Shown here: in pieces, positions 17,195 through 26,549 of the stretch | Layout: each line of letters opens with the position of its first letter | Numbering within the stretch: position 1 is the stretch's first letter | Source: Enterocloster bolteae | GTDB taxonomy: Bacteria > Bacillota > Clostridia > Lachnospirales > Lachnospiraceae | Assembly: GCF_002234575.2 (NCBI RefSeq) | Contig: NZ_CP022464.2 | Coordinates: forward strand, 3,968,001-4,032,000 | Reading direction: 5' to 3' | DNA length: 64,000 nt | Notes under the pieces: generated by a model | Seen by the model: only the letters and a program-made list of their open reading frames with translations | The model's database searches: none | Told to the model about the DNA's origin: nothing | Program-made: the position numbers and the translations under genes

Positions 17195-17259
17195 CAAAGG
17201 CTGCTGCAGCTGTACCATAATCCGGTTATAATGGAACATGGCCTTACATAGCCTTTGCT
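17193..17259 (+). promoter_or_regulatory. Leader stem-loop between the nine-codon ORF and the CD3324-like gene
   Basis: AGCAAAGGCT (17193-17202) and AGCCTTTGCT (17250-17259) are a perfect 10-bp inverted repeat. A smaller hairpin built around CCATAA and TTATAATGG lies inside it. No T-run follows directly, so it is more likely a translational or processing element than a terminator. Confidence 0.5.
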
Positions 17260-17291
17260 TTCCCGCTTAAAATAAACCACAGGAGAGCAAC

Positions 17292-17567
17292 ATGAGCTAT
17301 CAAAAAGCGGACCGTATCCTGCCCCGTGAACTGCTGGAGCAGGTACAGGAATACGTGGACGGCGCGCTGATATATATACCGAAGACTGCCGGGCATAAAA
17401 AGTGCTGGGGCGAGGGGACCTCCACCCGGCAGGAGCTTCGTCTCCGCAATCAGCAGATTTACAGTGATTATTTGTCCGGCAAGAGTACGGACGAGCTGTC
17501 CTCCCTGTACTGTCTGTCGCTTAAAAGCATACAGAGAATCATAGGCCAGGAAAAGAAAAATAAATAA
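17292..17567 (+). CDS. CD3324-family small protein (HTH-like)
   Basis: A 91-residue protein resembling the clostridial CD3324 family and the DNA-binding end of Mor-type activators. The C-terminal half contains a likely helix-turn-helix (STDELSSLYCLSLKSIQRII). The N-terminal half has the family pattern ILPRELLEQVQEYVDG followed by YIPK. AGGAG precedes the ATG. The gene has its own promoter, an unusually structured leader and its own terminator, so it is a self-contained transcription unit. The function is unknown; a DNA-binding regulator is the best guess. Confidence 0.75.
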   Translation: MSYQKADRILPRELLEQVQEYVDGALIYIPKTAGHKKCWGEGTSTRQELRLRNQQIYSDYLSGKSTDELSSLYCLSLKSIQRIIGQEKKNK

Positions 17568-17570
17568 TCA

Positions 17571-17618
17571 AAAAAGACCCGGACCCATGCGAATCTTCCG
17601 CATCTGTCCGGGCTTTTT
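17571..17618 (+). terminator. Terminator after the CD3324-like gene
   Basis: AAAAAGACCCGGAC (17571-17584) pairs with GTCCGGGCTTTTT (17606-17618) with one bulged base. An inner ATGCG/CGCAT stem extends the hairpin. It starts only a few bases after the stop codon. Confidence 0.85.
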
Positions 17619-17748
17619 GATCCCATCTGTATGTCTCAACTTTATTTATCAAACAAGAATTAGGTTGGTATCCGCCTGTGAGGATGTTACACTTTTTACT
17701 GCCCGCAGACCACGGCTCGTAGCCCGGCAGACAGGAAAGGAACACAAC

Positions 17749-18342
17749 ATGAAAGACATCAAATGGACCATACAGTATGACAGGCCGCCTGCTCCTCTGA
17801 GACACTGTAAAAAATGCAATATCAGGCAGGAATTCGTAAGCTCCGGACAGTTCCGGGTCAACGCCCAGGGAAAGTACCTGGACATATGGCTGATCTATAA
17901 ATGCTCCTGCTGCAGCTCCACCTGGAACGCAGCCATCTATTCCCGCATAAATCCCGGAAGCCTTCCTCCCGGTATGCTCTCACGCTTTCACGCAAATGAC
18001 ACTTCCCTGGCTATGCAGTACGCCATGGACACCAGGTTCCTCCGCCTAAATGGCGCCCAGATACAGCTGCCCTCCTACCACGTGGAAGGACAGGTTTTCC
18101 AACTGGCTGACTCACCTGCATCAACTGACCCAGACTCATCCATGGTTCTGCAGATTGACAACCCATACCCGCTTCCCCTGCGGGTACATGCAGTATTAAA
18201 AAGTAAACTGAAACTGTCCCAGAAAAGGCTGGACCAGCTGACGCAAAGCGGCAGGATCCAATGTGAAGACGGCCGTGAACTGAAGAAAAGCAGGACAGGA
18301 AACCATATACGGCTTTACATCACCGGCGTTTTAATTCCCTGA
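17749..18342 (+). CDS. DUF1062 domain-containing protein
   Basis: About 197 residues. The N-terminus has a CxxC pair (HCKKCN) and a second pair (CSCC) that may form a zinc ribbon, followed by the DUF1062 body. The longer open frame beginning at 17587 starts inside the preceding terminator, so I place the start at the ATG at 17749, just after AAAGGA. The C-terminal part (QKRLDQLTQSGRIQ) is reminiscent of an S4-like RNA-binding helix pair. The function of DUF1062 is unknown. Its 3' end overlaps the convergent NuoE-like gene by 23 bases. Confidence 0.78.
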   Translation: MKDIKWTIQYDRPPAPLRHCKKCNIRQEFVSSGQFRVNAQGKYLDIWLIYKCSCCSSTWNAAIYSRINPGSLPPGMLSRFHANDTSLAMQYAMDTRFLRLNGAQIQLPSYHVEGQVFQLADSPASTDPDSSMVLQIDNPYPLPLRVHAVLKSKLKLSQKRLDQLTQSGRIQCEDGRELKKSRTGNHIRLYITGVLIP

Positions 18343-18802
18343 GTATGCCCTCTGCGTCCAGGCCCGAACACAAACGTCCGTCCACCATGACATTGGGCGC
18401 CTTCCGGCAGTTCTTCAGACAGTTTCTGGTCTTAAGGCACACGGTCCCGTCCTCTGATATGCCGTTTTTTCCCACTCCCAGCCTTTTTTTCAGTTCATCC
18501 ATGACAGTAATGCTTCCCTTTGACGCACAGTTCCTTCCGGTGCAGAGGATGATCTCATGGTTATAGGGCGCTGTCTTTAAACTGGGATACCGCTTACATA
18601 TGGCCTGCACCATGGAGTCCCGTACCCCGGCAGCCTCCGCTGCCTGCTCCAGCATATAAGGGCTGATGCAGCCATGGATGTCCTGCAGTTCCCTCAACAT
18701 CTCCACAATGGCCTCCTGCGAAGAACGCTCCGGCAGCCCGCGGTAGTAGTCCAGGATTTCCCTGGTCTGGTCATCCCGGGCTTCATTTTCATTTATCTGC
18801 AT
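18320..18802 (-). CDS. NuoE/HndA-like thioredoxin-fold [2Fe-2S] protein
   Basis: A 160-residue protein of the 24-kDa complex I subunit type. An N-terminal helical bundle (LRELQDIHGCISPYMLEQ) precedes a thioredoxin-like [2Fe-2S] domain with CTGRNC and, about 40 residues later, CLKNCRKAPNV. Such proteins are the small electron-transfer subunit of NADH or NADP-reducing hydrogenases and formate dehydrogenases. Here no NuoF or hydrogenase partner is adjacent, so it is an orphan copy; its electron partner is unknown. The spacing of the second cysteine pair fits the family. Confidence 0.82.
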   Translation of the reverse strand: MQINENEARDDQTREILDYYRGLPERSSQEAIVEMLRELQDIHGCISPYMLEQAAEAAGVRDSMVQAICKRYPSLKTAPYNHEIILCTGRNCASKGSITVMDELKKRLGVGKNGISEDGTVCLKTRNCLKNCRKAPNVMVDGRLCSGLDAEGILRELKRR

Positions 18803-18902
18803 ATGCTAAACCTCGCTTCCAGTATAGCTTTGGGCCTGCGGGGCGGATTTTATTCACAAAAACCTGTTTTTACCCCATGAATTTTTTACAGCCTCTTTTA
18901 TA

Positions 18903-20489
18903 TCAATCCCCCAGATAGTATATGGCAGTAAAATGACCCCTGGAATTGTAATAAAGCCTGTTCCCTGTCACCTGGCCGCAGAAAACCAGTCCTGTTTCCG
19001 GGTCCGCAGGATCAGGGAAAATCTCATGCTGATACTGTGATGCCCTTAAAAGCCCGGTATCCGCGCCGGAGACAGCTCCCTTCATAATATAGATATCTCC
19101 CTTGTAGACCGTCTTCATCACCGTATCCCAGCTGGTCTGCCACAGGTGGTATTCATCCGTATTGTAATCCGGCCTGATTCCTGTCTCATATCCCTGGCCT
19201 GCCGGTTCTTCCCCTGCTTCATAAAGCAGAAAACCATAAAGCGTATCTTCCTGGCCCGGATTCAGCGACAGCATCCGGCTTTCGCCTGTAAGCTCATTCA
19301 GAGTCACCCTTACCTGTCCGCCCTCCAAAACTGTCTGAAGCTGCTCCCTGGTAATGGAAGCAGGAACCGATATCTCTCCCGGTACAGCATAGTACGCCCC
19401 CATATCCCTGGCCTGGGACAGGTCACCGCTCAGTCCGGTTTCATCATACCTGCCCAGATATTGCAGATAGGGCGCGGGAGGTAGGTCCTCCAGTCCATAC
19501 TGGTTCCGCCCGTCCAGCTTGTCCCTGTCCGTATCATTTTCCATTTTCTGTATCAGGGAAATATTTCCAGATTCTACATCCGACAGAATGGAATCTGAAA
19601 AGGAATCCGGTTCAATGATTCCCCTGTACCATCTTTTTTCTGAAAAATACCGGCTCAGCACATCGGATTTAAACTGCCTTCCGTTGGCTGCATAGATTTC
19701 ATTCCGAAGAAGCCACAAATTCTCCGTGGGCCAGAGGCATAGATCTGCCCTGGACAGATAGCGCGAAAATACATCCGGAAAGGTCAGACTGTCCTCAAAC
19801 AGATAATAGTCTCCGGCCAGTCCACCCTCCCCTTTCACTGATATATGAGGATCGGATTCATCATCCATTGCAAATTTAATGGTATATGTAAGCGCCGGGA
19901 CCCGCGGAACTTCTTCCATGGTCTCCGGTGTTATCTTATATGCCTTTTTGCCCTTCTCAGTCAGAATCTCAGCGGTTCTCATGCTGTCATAATAACTGGT
20001 ATGCATCTCATCCGGAAGGGTAAATACACATTTCAGCCTGTCTGATTCCCAGCCTTCCCCGGTAAGTTCAAAGGACAGGCCGCACCGTATGTCCCCCGCT
20101 TTAAAAAAGCTGCCTGTTATTAGCTGATTGCAGGCTTCCAGGTTTTGCACTGCCCTGACAGCAGTTCCCGGCCTTTCCGGTTCTGCGCCCCCGGCTGGTG
20201 CGGCATTTCCGGCAGCCCCGGTACCCCCGGCCGTTCCTGCATTCCCGGCAGCGCTGGCATTCCCTGCACCCACGGCATTTCCCCCGCCCCCGGCTACCGG
20301 TTTCCGGGATAGGCCCGGTTCTGTTCCCGAGGCCTCATGTTTTTCAGACTGGCCGCCCGCCTGTTCCTGCTGTTGTGTGACGCCTTCATCCTGGGGATAT
20401 GTCTGCTTTCTATCCTTCATCCCGCAGGAAGTCAAAACCAGCAGGACCATGGCGGCCCATCCAGCCCTTACAATCTGTCTCCTAATCAC
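18903..20489 (-). CDS. YARHG-domain lipoprotein
   Basis: A 528-residue predicted lipoprotein starting with GTG; the lipobox is LTSC. A Gly/Ala/Asn-rich low-complexity linker fills about residues 65-105 (repeats like AGNAG and GAAGNA). The YARHG domain lies near residues 255-300, recognised by LLRNEIYAANGRQF and the following YF and WYRG. YARHG domains are extracellular and of unknown function. The gene follows the hybrid kinase by 19 bases on the same strand and is probably the last of five operon genes, which suggests a cell-surface partner or sensory accessory for the signalling system. Confidence 0.78.
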   Translation of the reverse strand: MIRRQIVRAGWAAMVLLVLTSCGMKDRKQTYPQDEGVTQQQEQAGGQSEKHEASGTEPGLSRKPVAGGGGNAVGAGNASAAGNAGTAGGTGAAGNAAPAGGAEPERPGTAVRAVQNLEACNQLITGSFFKAGDIRCGLSFELTGEGWESDRLKCVFTLPDEMHTSYYDSMRTAEILTEKGKKAYKITPETMEEVPRVPALTYTIKFAMDDESDPHISVKGEGGLAGDYYLFEDSLTFPDVFSRYLSRADLCLWPTENLWLLRNEIYAANGRQFKSDVLSRYFSEKRWYRGIIEPDSFSDSILSDVESGNISLIQKMENDTDRDKLDGRNQYGLEDLPPAPYLQYLGRYDETGLSGDLSQARDMGAYYAVPGEISVPASITREQLQTVLEGGQVRVTLNELTGESRMLSLNPGQEDTLYGFLLYEAGEEPAGQGYETGIRPDYNTDEYHLWQTSWDTVMKTVYKGDIYIMKGAVSGADTGLLRASQYQHEIFPDPADPETGLVFCGQVTGNRLYYNSRGHFTAIYYLGD

Positions 20490-20508
20490 TGTAACCCCAT
20501 TCCTTCCA

Positions 20509-22926
20509 TTAATTCGGACCGGATATATCCATCATTTCGTCCCACCTGTTCTTCCTCTTACAATCCAGGCAGCCGGACAGGGCGCCCCGAAGCAGTTCAA
20601 TGGAAACCGGTTTTGCCAAATGTCCGTTCATGCCTGACAGGCGGGCCCTCTTTACATCCTCAGCAAAGGCGTCGGCCGTCATGGCAATGATGGGAAGCTC
20701 CCCTATCCGCTCCATCCCGGAACCGCGTATCTCCCTGGTAGCCTCGTACCCATTCATCACAGGCATCTGCACATCCATGAACACCGCGTCATAATAAAGG
20801 GCCGGGTGGGAACACACTGCCTCCACTGCCTCGCGGCCATTTTCAGCCATCTCCACCCTGACTCCCAGAAGTTTCAGCATCTCCGACGCAATCTGCCGGT
20901 TGAGCTCATTATCTTCCACCAGAAGGACCCGTAAGCCCCGGTAGGCTGCCTCCGGCCCTGAAACAGCAGGCTGGATCGCTTCTCCCGTATTCCCGCACTT
21001 ATCCAGGCACAGAGTAACGGTAAACCTGGATCCCTTCCCATATTCACTCTCCACACGGATGTCCCCGTCCATCATGGATATCAGATTCTTTACAATGGTC
21101 ATTCCCAGTCCAGTGCCGGGTACCTTACTGGTTCTGCTGTCATCGGCTCTGCTGAATGGTTCGAATATATGCTCCATATATTCAGGTTTCATGCCAATCC
21201 CCGTATCCTCGATGATAAAACGGTAGGTTCCCGTCCGCTGTTCTTCCTTCTTAAACTCGCATACAGAGAAGGTGATTTTTCCCCTCTGGCCGGTATACTT
21301 CGAGGCATTTTCAAGGATATTCACCAACACCTGCCTGATACGCCTGGCGTCCCCCATGACCCAGGGATCAAAGGACTCGTCTATATCCACCTGGAACTCC
21401 TGCTGGCTGTTTTCCATGGAAATCCGCACCATCTCCGCCGCTTCCCCGGCTAAAGCCCGCAGATTCAGGGGGCTCTCAGACAGCTCCATGACACCGCTTT
21501 CAATCTTGCTCACATCCAGGATTTCATTAATCAATCCCAGCAGATGGGCGCCGGAGGAAGCGATTTTGTTCAGGTAATCCCTCTGCTTTTCCTCATCCCC
21601 AATGTGCAGCTGCGCCAGCTCGGTCATCCCTATGATGGCATTCATGGGCGTACGGATATCATGGCTCATGCGGGAAAGGAAGTCGCTCTTTGCCTTATTC
21701 GCCTTCTCCGCCTTCTTAAGTGCATCCTCCAGCAAAAGCTTTGCCTGCCGTTCTTTTTCCAGGGTCTCCTGCTGCACCCTGCGTTCTTCATCAATATTCC
21801 TGGACAGGGTAATCTCAATCAGATCATGGGTATAAGGACTTTCCACCTTCACCACCTGGGTGGAATTCCAGTGATAAATTCCATCCTCGCCTATGTGGGG
21901 AACATCCATGGACAGAATGCATTCTCCCCTCTGGAATGCCTCTGTCAGAGCCTTCCTGGTAAACTTGCTGCGAAACTCCTCCCTGTAGTCCGGGTGGACC
22001 GCCTCCATCTCAAACTCAATCAGTTCGTCAAAACGGCCCTCCGGATCGGGTGCTTTCACCGGAAACCGCTGGTATTCCACCATGTGATAGGTATTCTGTG
22101 TCAGGTTCACCGCTATCAGCATCTGGTATGCAGCCTTGGCTGCCGTGGCCAGCTGGCTGATCTCCACATTTCGTTCCTGCTCCAGTAAAAGTTCATCCTG
22201 GACATCCCGAAATACCAGGACGCACCAGCACTCATCCTCCTGGTTTCCTATCCTGGCAGCTGTAAACTCCACCGTGCGGTAGGAACCGTTGTCTGCCCTG
22301 CGGCGCAGCCTTCTGGTGATTTGCTTTTTTCCCTCTGTAAACATACAAAGCATGGACTCCCTGGAAAAATTCTCATTAAAACATTCCAGATCGTCCGGAT
22401 GCAGTGCCTTTTGGGCGTATTTGCGGTTCTCTGAACCGAAATTCCCCTGTTCCGGTATGTCGTCCCACACCACATCCTTCTGGCAGCTCACATAATAATC
22501 CCTGGTCAGGTTGGCAATGATGCATTCGTCAAACACAGTAACCAGGCTGCTGGCATACATCTGGCGGATTTTCTGAAATCCCTGCTCCTCCTCAAAGTTC
22601 AGGCGGTGGGGCGCTGCGGTAATCACCACAGCCGGTACCCTGCCCTCCCAGTTAATCCGGTTGGCAGTGACATCTACTGTTAATTTAAGGATCGGGTCAT
22701 AACAAACCATATGGTTTGACACTCTGTCCCCCAGCATCTTAAGGGGACAGTTGGCGCACAATTCCGGCCATACTTCATCACACCGGATTCCCAGGGCAGC
22801 CCTGCCGCGTCCCGTATTCCGGCACCGCTCATTAAAGTATAACAGCCGGTGGGATTCCTCCTCAATGACATATACGCTGGTTTCTGTCAGTGAATCCAGC
22901 AGATTCATCAGATTTTCAGCTGTCAT
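20509..22926 (-). CDS. PAS-containing hybrid histidine kinase/response regulator
   Basis: An 805-residue cytoplasmic sensor kinase with no clear membrane segment. Order: PAS-like sensory regions (about 10-380), a HisKA dimerisation domain with phospho-acceptor histidine in SRMSHDIRTPMNAI (about 415-480), an HATPase domain with GTGLGMTIVKN (about 525-640), and a C-terminal receiver with the phospho-acceptor aspartate in DAVFMDVQMP (about 670-790). GGGAGG precedes the ATG. It follows the Hpt gene by 19 bases, so phosphate may pass among the receiver, Hpt and other receivers of this operon. The signal is unknown. Confidence 0.9.
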   Translation of the reverse strand: MTAENLMNLLDSLTETSVYVIEEESHRLLYFNERCRNTGRGRAALGIRCDEVWPELCANCPLKMLGDRVSNHMVCYDPILKLTVDVTANRINWEGRVPAVVITAAPHRLNFEEEQGFQKIRQMYASSLVTVFDECIIANLTRDYYVSCQKDVVWDDIPEQGNFGSENRKYAQKALHPDDLECFNENFSRESMLCMFTEGKKQITRRLRRRADNGSYRTVEFTAARIGNQEDECWCVLVFRDVQDELLLEQERNVEISQLATAAKAAYQMLIAVNLTQNTYHMVEYQRFPVKAPDPEGRFDELIEFEMEAVHPDYREEFRSKFTRKALTEAFQRGECILSMDVPHIGEDGIYHWNSTQVVKVESPYTHDLIEITLSRNIDEERRVQQETLEKERQAKLLLEDALKKAEKANKAKSDFLSRMSHDIRTPMNAIIGMTELAQLHIGDEEKQRDYLNKIASSGAHLLGLINEILDVSKIESGVMELSESPLNLRALAGEAAEMVRISMENSQQEFQVDIDESFDPWVMGDARRIRQVLVNILENASKYTGQRGKITFSVCEFKKEEQRTGTYRFIIEDTGIGMKPEYMEHIFEPFSRADDSRTSKVPGTGLGMTIVKNLISMMDGDIRVESEYGKGSRFTVTLCLDKCGNTGEAIQPAVSGPEAAYRGLRVLLVEDNELNRQIASEMLKLLGVRVEMAENGREAVEAVCSHPALYYDAVFMDVQMPVMNGYEATREIRGSGMERIGELPIIAMTADAFAEDVKRARLSGMNGHLAKPVSIELLRGALSGCLDCKRKNRWDEMMDISGPN

Positions 22927-22945
22927 GACGCCCTCCCATCTTCCT

Positions 22946-23314
22946 CTAATCGCTTATCTCAGCCAAATCCGCCCGAAGCTTTTCAGCCCGTTTAAACTGC
23001 CTGCAGACATCCTCATACATCTTTGTGTAGTCCTCCCTGTCCTCCCTTGTCCTCAGAGGTTCCACAATTGTGCACACAGCATCGTACAGAGGCGTCAGCC
23101 CCATGTTGCCCGTAACACCCTTCAGGGTATGGGCAGCCTCGAAGGCAGACGTCATATCCCCCTGTTCCAGGGCATTTCCAAGTTTACTCAGGTTTTCATC
23201 CTGAAACAGCATTCCCAGGAACTTCATATACATTTTCCTGTTTCCCATAAACCGTCCCAGAGTAACCTGGTAATCCGCCCCATAGGCTTCAAATATCCTT
23301 TCAAAATCGTCCAT
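22946..23314 (-). CDS. Hpt-domain phosphotransfer protein
   Basis: A 122-residue stand-alone histidine phosphotransfer protein. The phospho-accepting histidine is in AAHTLKGVTGNMGL, the classic Hpt pattern HxxKG. I place the start at 23314, nine bases after GGAAG and four bases after the stop of the kinase gene; the ATG at 23335 would overlap that gene. It lies between two hybrid kinases and is the natural relay between their receivers and the downstream response-regulator receivers. Confidence 0.88.
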   Translation of the reverse strand: MDDFERIFEAYGADYQVTLGRFMGNRKMYMKFLGMLFQDENLSKLGNALEQGDMTSAFEAAHTLKGVTGNMGLTPLYDAVCTIVEPLRTREDREDYTKMYEDVCRQFKRAEKLRADLAEISD

Positions 23315-23318
23315 CTTC

Positions 23319-26300
23319 TTATGCTTCCTTTCCATATATGAAATCGTACAGAGTCTGGTACATCCGTTCCGGCTCTATGGGCTTGGCAAGATGGGCATTC
23401 ATCCCTGCCGCCTTGCTCTTTTCTATATCATCATCAAATGCATTGGCTGTCATGGCAATAATGGGAACGGTTCCTGAGTCGGCATTGCTCAGATGGCGGA
23501 TGTTGGTGGCAGCTGTCAGTCCGTCCATCAGGGGCATCCGTATATCCATCAGAATTGCGTCATAGTATCCCTTGTCTGATTTGCTGAAAAGTTCCAGGGC
23601 ACGCAGCCCGTTCTCAGCCGTATCCACCTTGAATCCCTTGCTCTCCAAAAGCATCATGGCCACCTCTGTGTTAATCTGGTTGTCCTCCACCAGCAGCACA
23701 TGTTTACCGGTAAAATCATAATCATTTACCTCCGGCTGCTGCGCCTGCTGCTCCTTCTCGCCCAGGGCTCTTGAAAAGGCCGAAACAAGGGAGGACTTGA
23801 ACATGGGCTTGCTCATCAGAAGGTTGACCCCGGCCAGTTTCGCCTCATGTTCAATGGAAATCCAGTCATAGGCAGTCATGATAATGATGGTCACCTCTGC
23901 TCCGACTATACCACGGATTCGTCTGGCTGTCTCTATTCCATCCATTCCCGGCATCTTCCAGTCAATCAGTATCATGTCAAAATACCGGCCTTCATCCCAG
24001 AGCTTCTTAACCCGGTCAATTGCCTTCCGGCCGCTGTCCACCCACTCTGCCTTGATTCCCATTTCGTGAAGGGTCACAACCGCGCTCTCGCACACAGCTA
24101 CATCATCATCCACCACCAGTGTCTTCAGGTGGGAGAAATTGTAATCCTGTTTTTTCTGGTTATGCCTGAGCTTTTCTTCTTCGGTGATTCCCAGCTTGAC
24201 ATCCACTGTAAACTCTGTACCGATTCCCTTAATGGAGCGGACCGTGATTTTGCCGTCCATCATATCCACAATGTTCTTGGATATGGCCAGCCCCAGCCCG
24301 GTCCCGCCATACAGGGAGGTGGTCCCTGTGGATTCCTGTGAAAAGGGTTCAAACAGATGTGGAAGGAACTCCTCGTTCATCCCCACCCCCGTATCATTTA
24401 CAATGAACCGCAGTGATGCATCATTCTTGGTCTTTCTGCGCTGGGAGGCTGAAAAGGTGACCTTGCCTCCCTCCTGGGTAAACTTGATGGCATTGCTCAG
24501 GATATTGATGAGCACCTGCTGGAGCTTCATGGCATCACCTATATAGTAATCATCCAGCACCGGGTCCACAATGCACTCATATTCCACCCCCTTGACATCA
24601 GCCTGGGAGTAACAGATGGAATTAATGCCGTTGATGAACTCCTCTGTTGGAATCTTCTCGCTCTTGAGCAGCATCTTGCCGCTCTCAATCCGGCTCATAT
24701 CCAGGATATCATTAATTAACGACAATAGGAACCGGGAGGAAATGCCAATTTTGGAAATACAATCCTCCACCTGCTCGTCATCCCCTATGGACTGGGCCGC
24801 TATGGTGCTCATGCCGATGATGGCGTTCATGGGAGTCCTTATTTCATGGCTCATCCGTGAGAGGAAGTCGCTCTTGGCCGCATTGGCCTGCTCTGCCGCC
24901 ACCAGGGCGGCAGCCAGCTCCTCCTTCTGCCTCTGTTCCTTTAGAACCACGTCCGTCACATCGGTGCGGGCCACGCATACCCGCTCCAGCTCCCTGCTGA
25001 TATAGAAAACCCGGAAACGCTTGACCCGGGTCGCACCGGTCATATCCCGCATCTCCACAATGAACGTATAAGCGTCGTTATGGGCCAGCTGTGATTTCAT
25101 GTAATCGTAATCCAGCTTACGGAGATATTCCTCCCTGGCCGCCTCATCCATATAGCGTCCGGAGATGGCGCGTATCTCCGACTGGAACCGGCTGTGGTCC
25201 GGCAGCATGGTATCCATATTGGACTCATCCACCAATATGGTCCTGTACGCCATATCCCGCAGGATATCCACTTCTGTTATGCTCTCATAATCCAGCTCCG
25301 CGATCCGCTTGAAAAGCTGCTCCTGCATCTTTTTCTCCGTCACATCCTGGGTATAGAAGAAAAGTATGACATGACCAGTCTCAGGATTCTGGCAGGAATG
25401 CATGATGGTGCTTTCCCAGAAAATTATGCCGCTGTTGTTTCTGCGCAGGAACTCAAAACGGTAATCCACCTTGCCAACCGCGTAATCAGCCAGCACCCGC
25501 TCCCGGTTAAGGCAGTGGCGGATTCCATCCCCATAGACCGGGTCCACGGCAGAGGCTGCCAGGTTCTCGATGGTATCCTCGTAGGCATCACCCACCTTTG
25601 CAATGGATGTATCCGCGGTTGACAGGTAGGATTCCAGGCACCCTGTGGTGATATTAAGGCTTCCCTGTATACTCCCGTCGGCTGAGGACTGTTCCGCAAA
25701 ATAGGAAAGCTCCTCCTCATACATCTCTTTAATCCGGTCACGCATCTGCTTTTCTTCAGTGATATCCATGCATACCGACATGATGGCAGGACGGTTATCC
25801 TCAGATGTCACCCTCCTGCCCAGGTCATGTACCCAGATATAGGAACCATCCTTTTTCCTCATCCGGTATTCCACCACATACTCCTCTGACCGTTGCAGCT
25901 GGCAGGCCACCAGCTGGTCCACCCTGTTCCTGTCATCCGGATGCATGCAGTTTGTAATCATTCCTTCAATGTCGGATACAAACTCCGTCTCGTTCTCATA
26001 CCCCAGATATTCCAGCATCCTGCGGTTAATGAAATAAAATGGGAAACCATCCTCTATGTATCCTCCCATCATACCGCCCGGCAGAGAATTGTTTAAAAGC
26101 TCCTGGCGCAGTCTGCTGGTATGTTCCATGACCAGTGTCCCCGGATAATGCTCCGCGTCCTTCTGGCTGCTGGCCGGCTCTGCCACATGAAAACTCTTGA
26201 CCAGCCATTCTTCCCCGGACAAAACCAAGGTAAAGAAGGCCCTCAGATACCAGGTGTATTTGGAATTCTTAAGGGTCAAATCCGCTGACATGTTATAGAT

Positions 26301-26546
26301 CCCATCAGCCACAGGCTGTTCATAGATGGGGGAAAGCTCACATTCAAAGGGTTCCGGTATCTCCCGGATATCCTGCGCAAGGTACCCGGCCATCTGCTGC
26401 CTTCCGCTGGCCATTTCGTCTGTTCCCGTGCCCACAAACCCCACATCCTCCGTCAGGAATGCAAGGGTTCTTTCTGCGTCACGCTGTACAAACCATGCGC
26501 GGCAGAACTCCCGTAATGTTTCACCGGGCGTCATCTGTCTCTTCAT
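23319..26546 (-). CDS. Hybrid histidine kinase with N-terminal SnoaL-like domain and two receivers
   Basis: A 1075-residue sensor kinase. Order: a SnoaL/NTF2-like domain (about 8-125, from LREFCRAWFVQRDAERT), three PAS regions (about 140-560), HisKA with SRMSHEIRTPMNAI (about 570-640), HATPase with GTGLGLAISKN (about 680-800), receiver 1 with phospho-acceptor in MILIDWKMPG (about 815-930) and receiver 2 with AILMDIRMPL (about 955-1070). No membrane segment is evident, so it probably senses a cytoplasmic cue. The NTF2-like input domain is unusual in this class and may bind a small molecule. It follows the c-di-GMP gene by three bases. Confidence 0.9.
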   Translation of the reverse strand: MKRQMTPGETLREFCRAWFVQRDAERTLAFLTEDVGFVGTGTDEMASGRQQMAGYLAQDIREIPEPFECELSPIYEQPVADGIYNMSADLTLKNSKYTWYLRAFFTLVLSGEEWLVKSFHVAEPASSQKDAEHYPGTLVMEHTSRLRQELLNNSLPGGMMGGYIEDGFPFYFINRRMLEYLGYENETEFVSDIEGMITNCMHPDDRNRVDQLVACQLQRSEEYVVEYRMRKKDGSYIWVHDLGRRVTSEDNRPAIMSVCMDITEEKQMRDRIKEMYEEELSYFAEQSSADGSIQGSLNITTGCLESYLSTADTSIAKVGDAYEDTIENLAASAVDPVYGDGIRHCLNRERVLADYAVGKVDYRFEFLRRNNSGIIFWESTIMHSCQNPETGHVILFFYTQDVTEKKMQEQLFKRIAELDYESITEVDILRDMAYRTILVDESNMDTMLPDHSRFQSEIRAISGRYMDEAAREEYLRKLDYDYMKSQLAHNDAYTFIVEMRDMTGATRVKRFRVFYISRELERVCVARTDVTDVVLKEQRQKEELAAALVAAEQANAAKSDFLSRMSHEIRTPMNAIIGMSTIAAQSIGDDEQVEDCISKIGISSRFLLSLINDILDMSRIESGKMLLKSEKIPTEEFINGINSICYSQADVKGVEYECIVDPVLDDYYIGDAMKLQQVLINILSNAIKFTQEGGKVTFSASQRRKTKNDASLRFIVNDTGVGMNEEFLPHLFEPFSQESTGTTSLYGGTGLGLAISKNIVDMMDGKITVRSIKGIGTEFTVDVKLGITEEEKLRHNQKKQDYNFSHLKTLVVDDDVAVCESAVVTLHEMGIKAEWVDSGRKAIDRVKKLWDEGRYFDMILIDWKMPGMDGIETARRIRGIVGAEVTIIIMTAYDWISIEHEAKLAGVNLLMSKPMFKSSLVSAFSRALGEKEQQAQQPEVNDYDFTGKHVLLVEDNQINTEVAMMLLESKGFKVDTAENGLRALELFSKSDKGYYDAILMDIRMPLMDGLTAATNIRHLSNADSGTVPIIAMTANAFDDDIEKSKAAGMNAHLAKPIEPERMYQTLYDFIYGKEA

Positions 26547-26549
26547 ATG

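Noticed and set aside
17587..17748. N-terminal extension of the DUF1062 protein
   Set aside because: The extension starts within the preceding terminator and has no ribosome site; the ATG at 17749 does.
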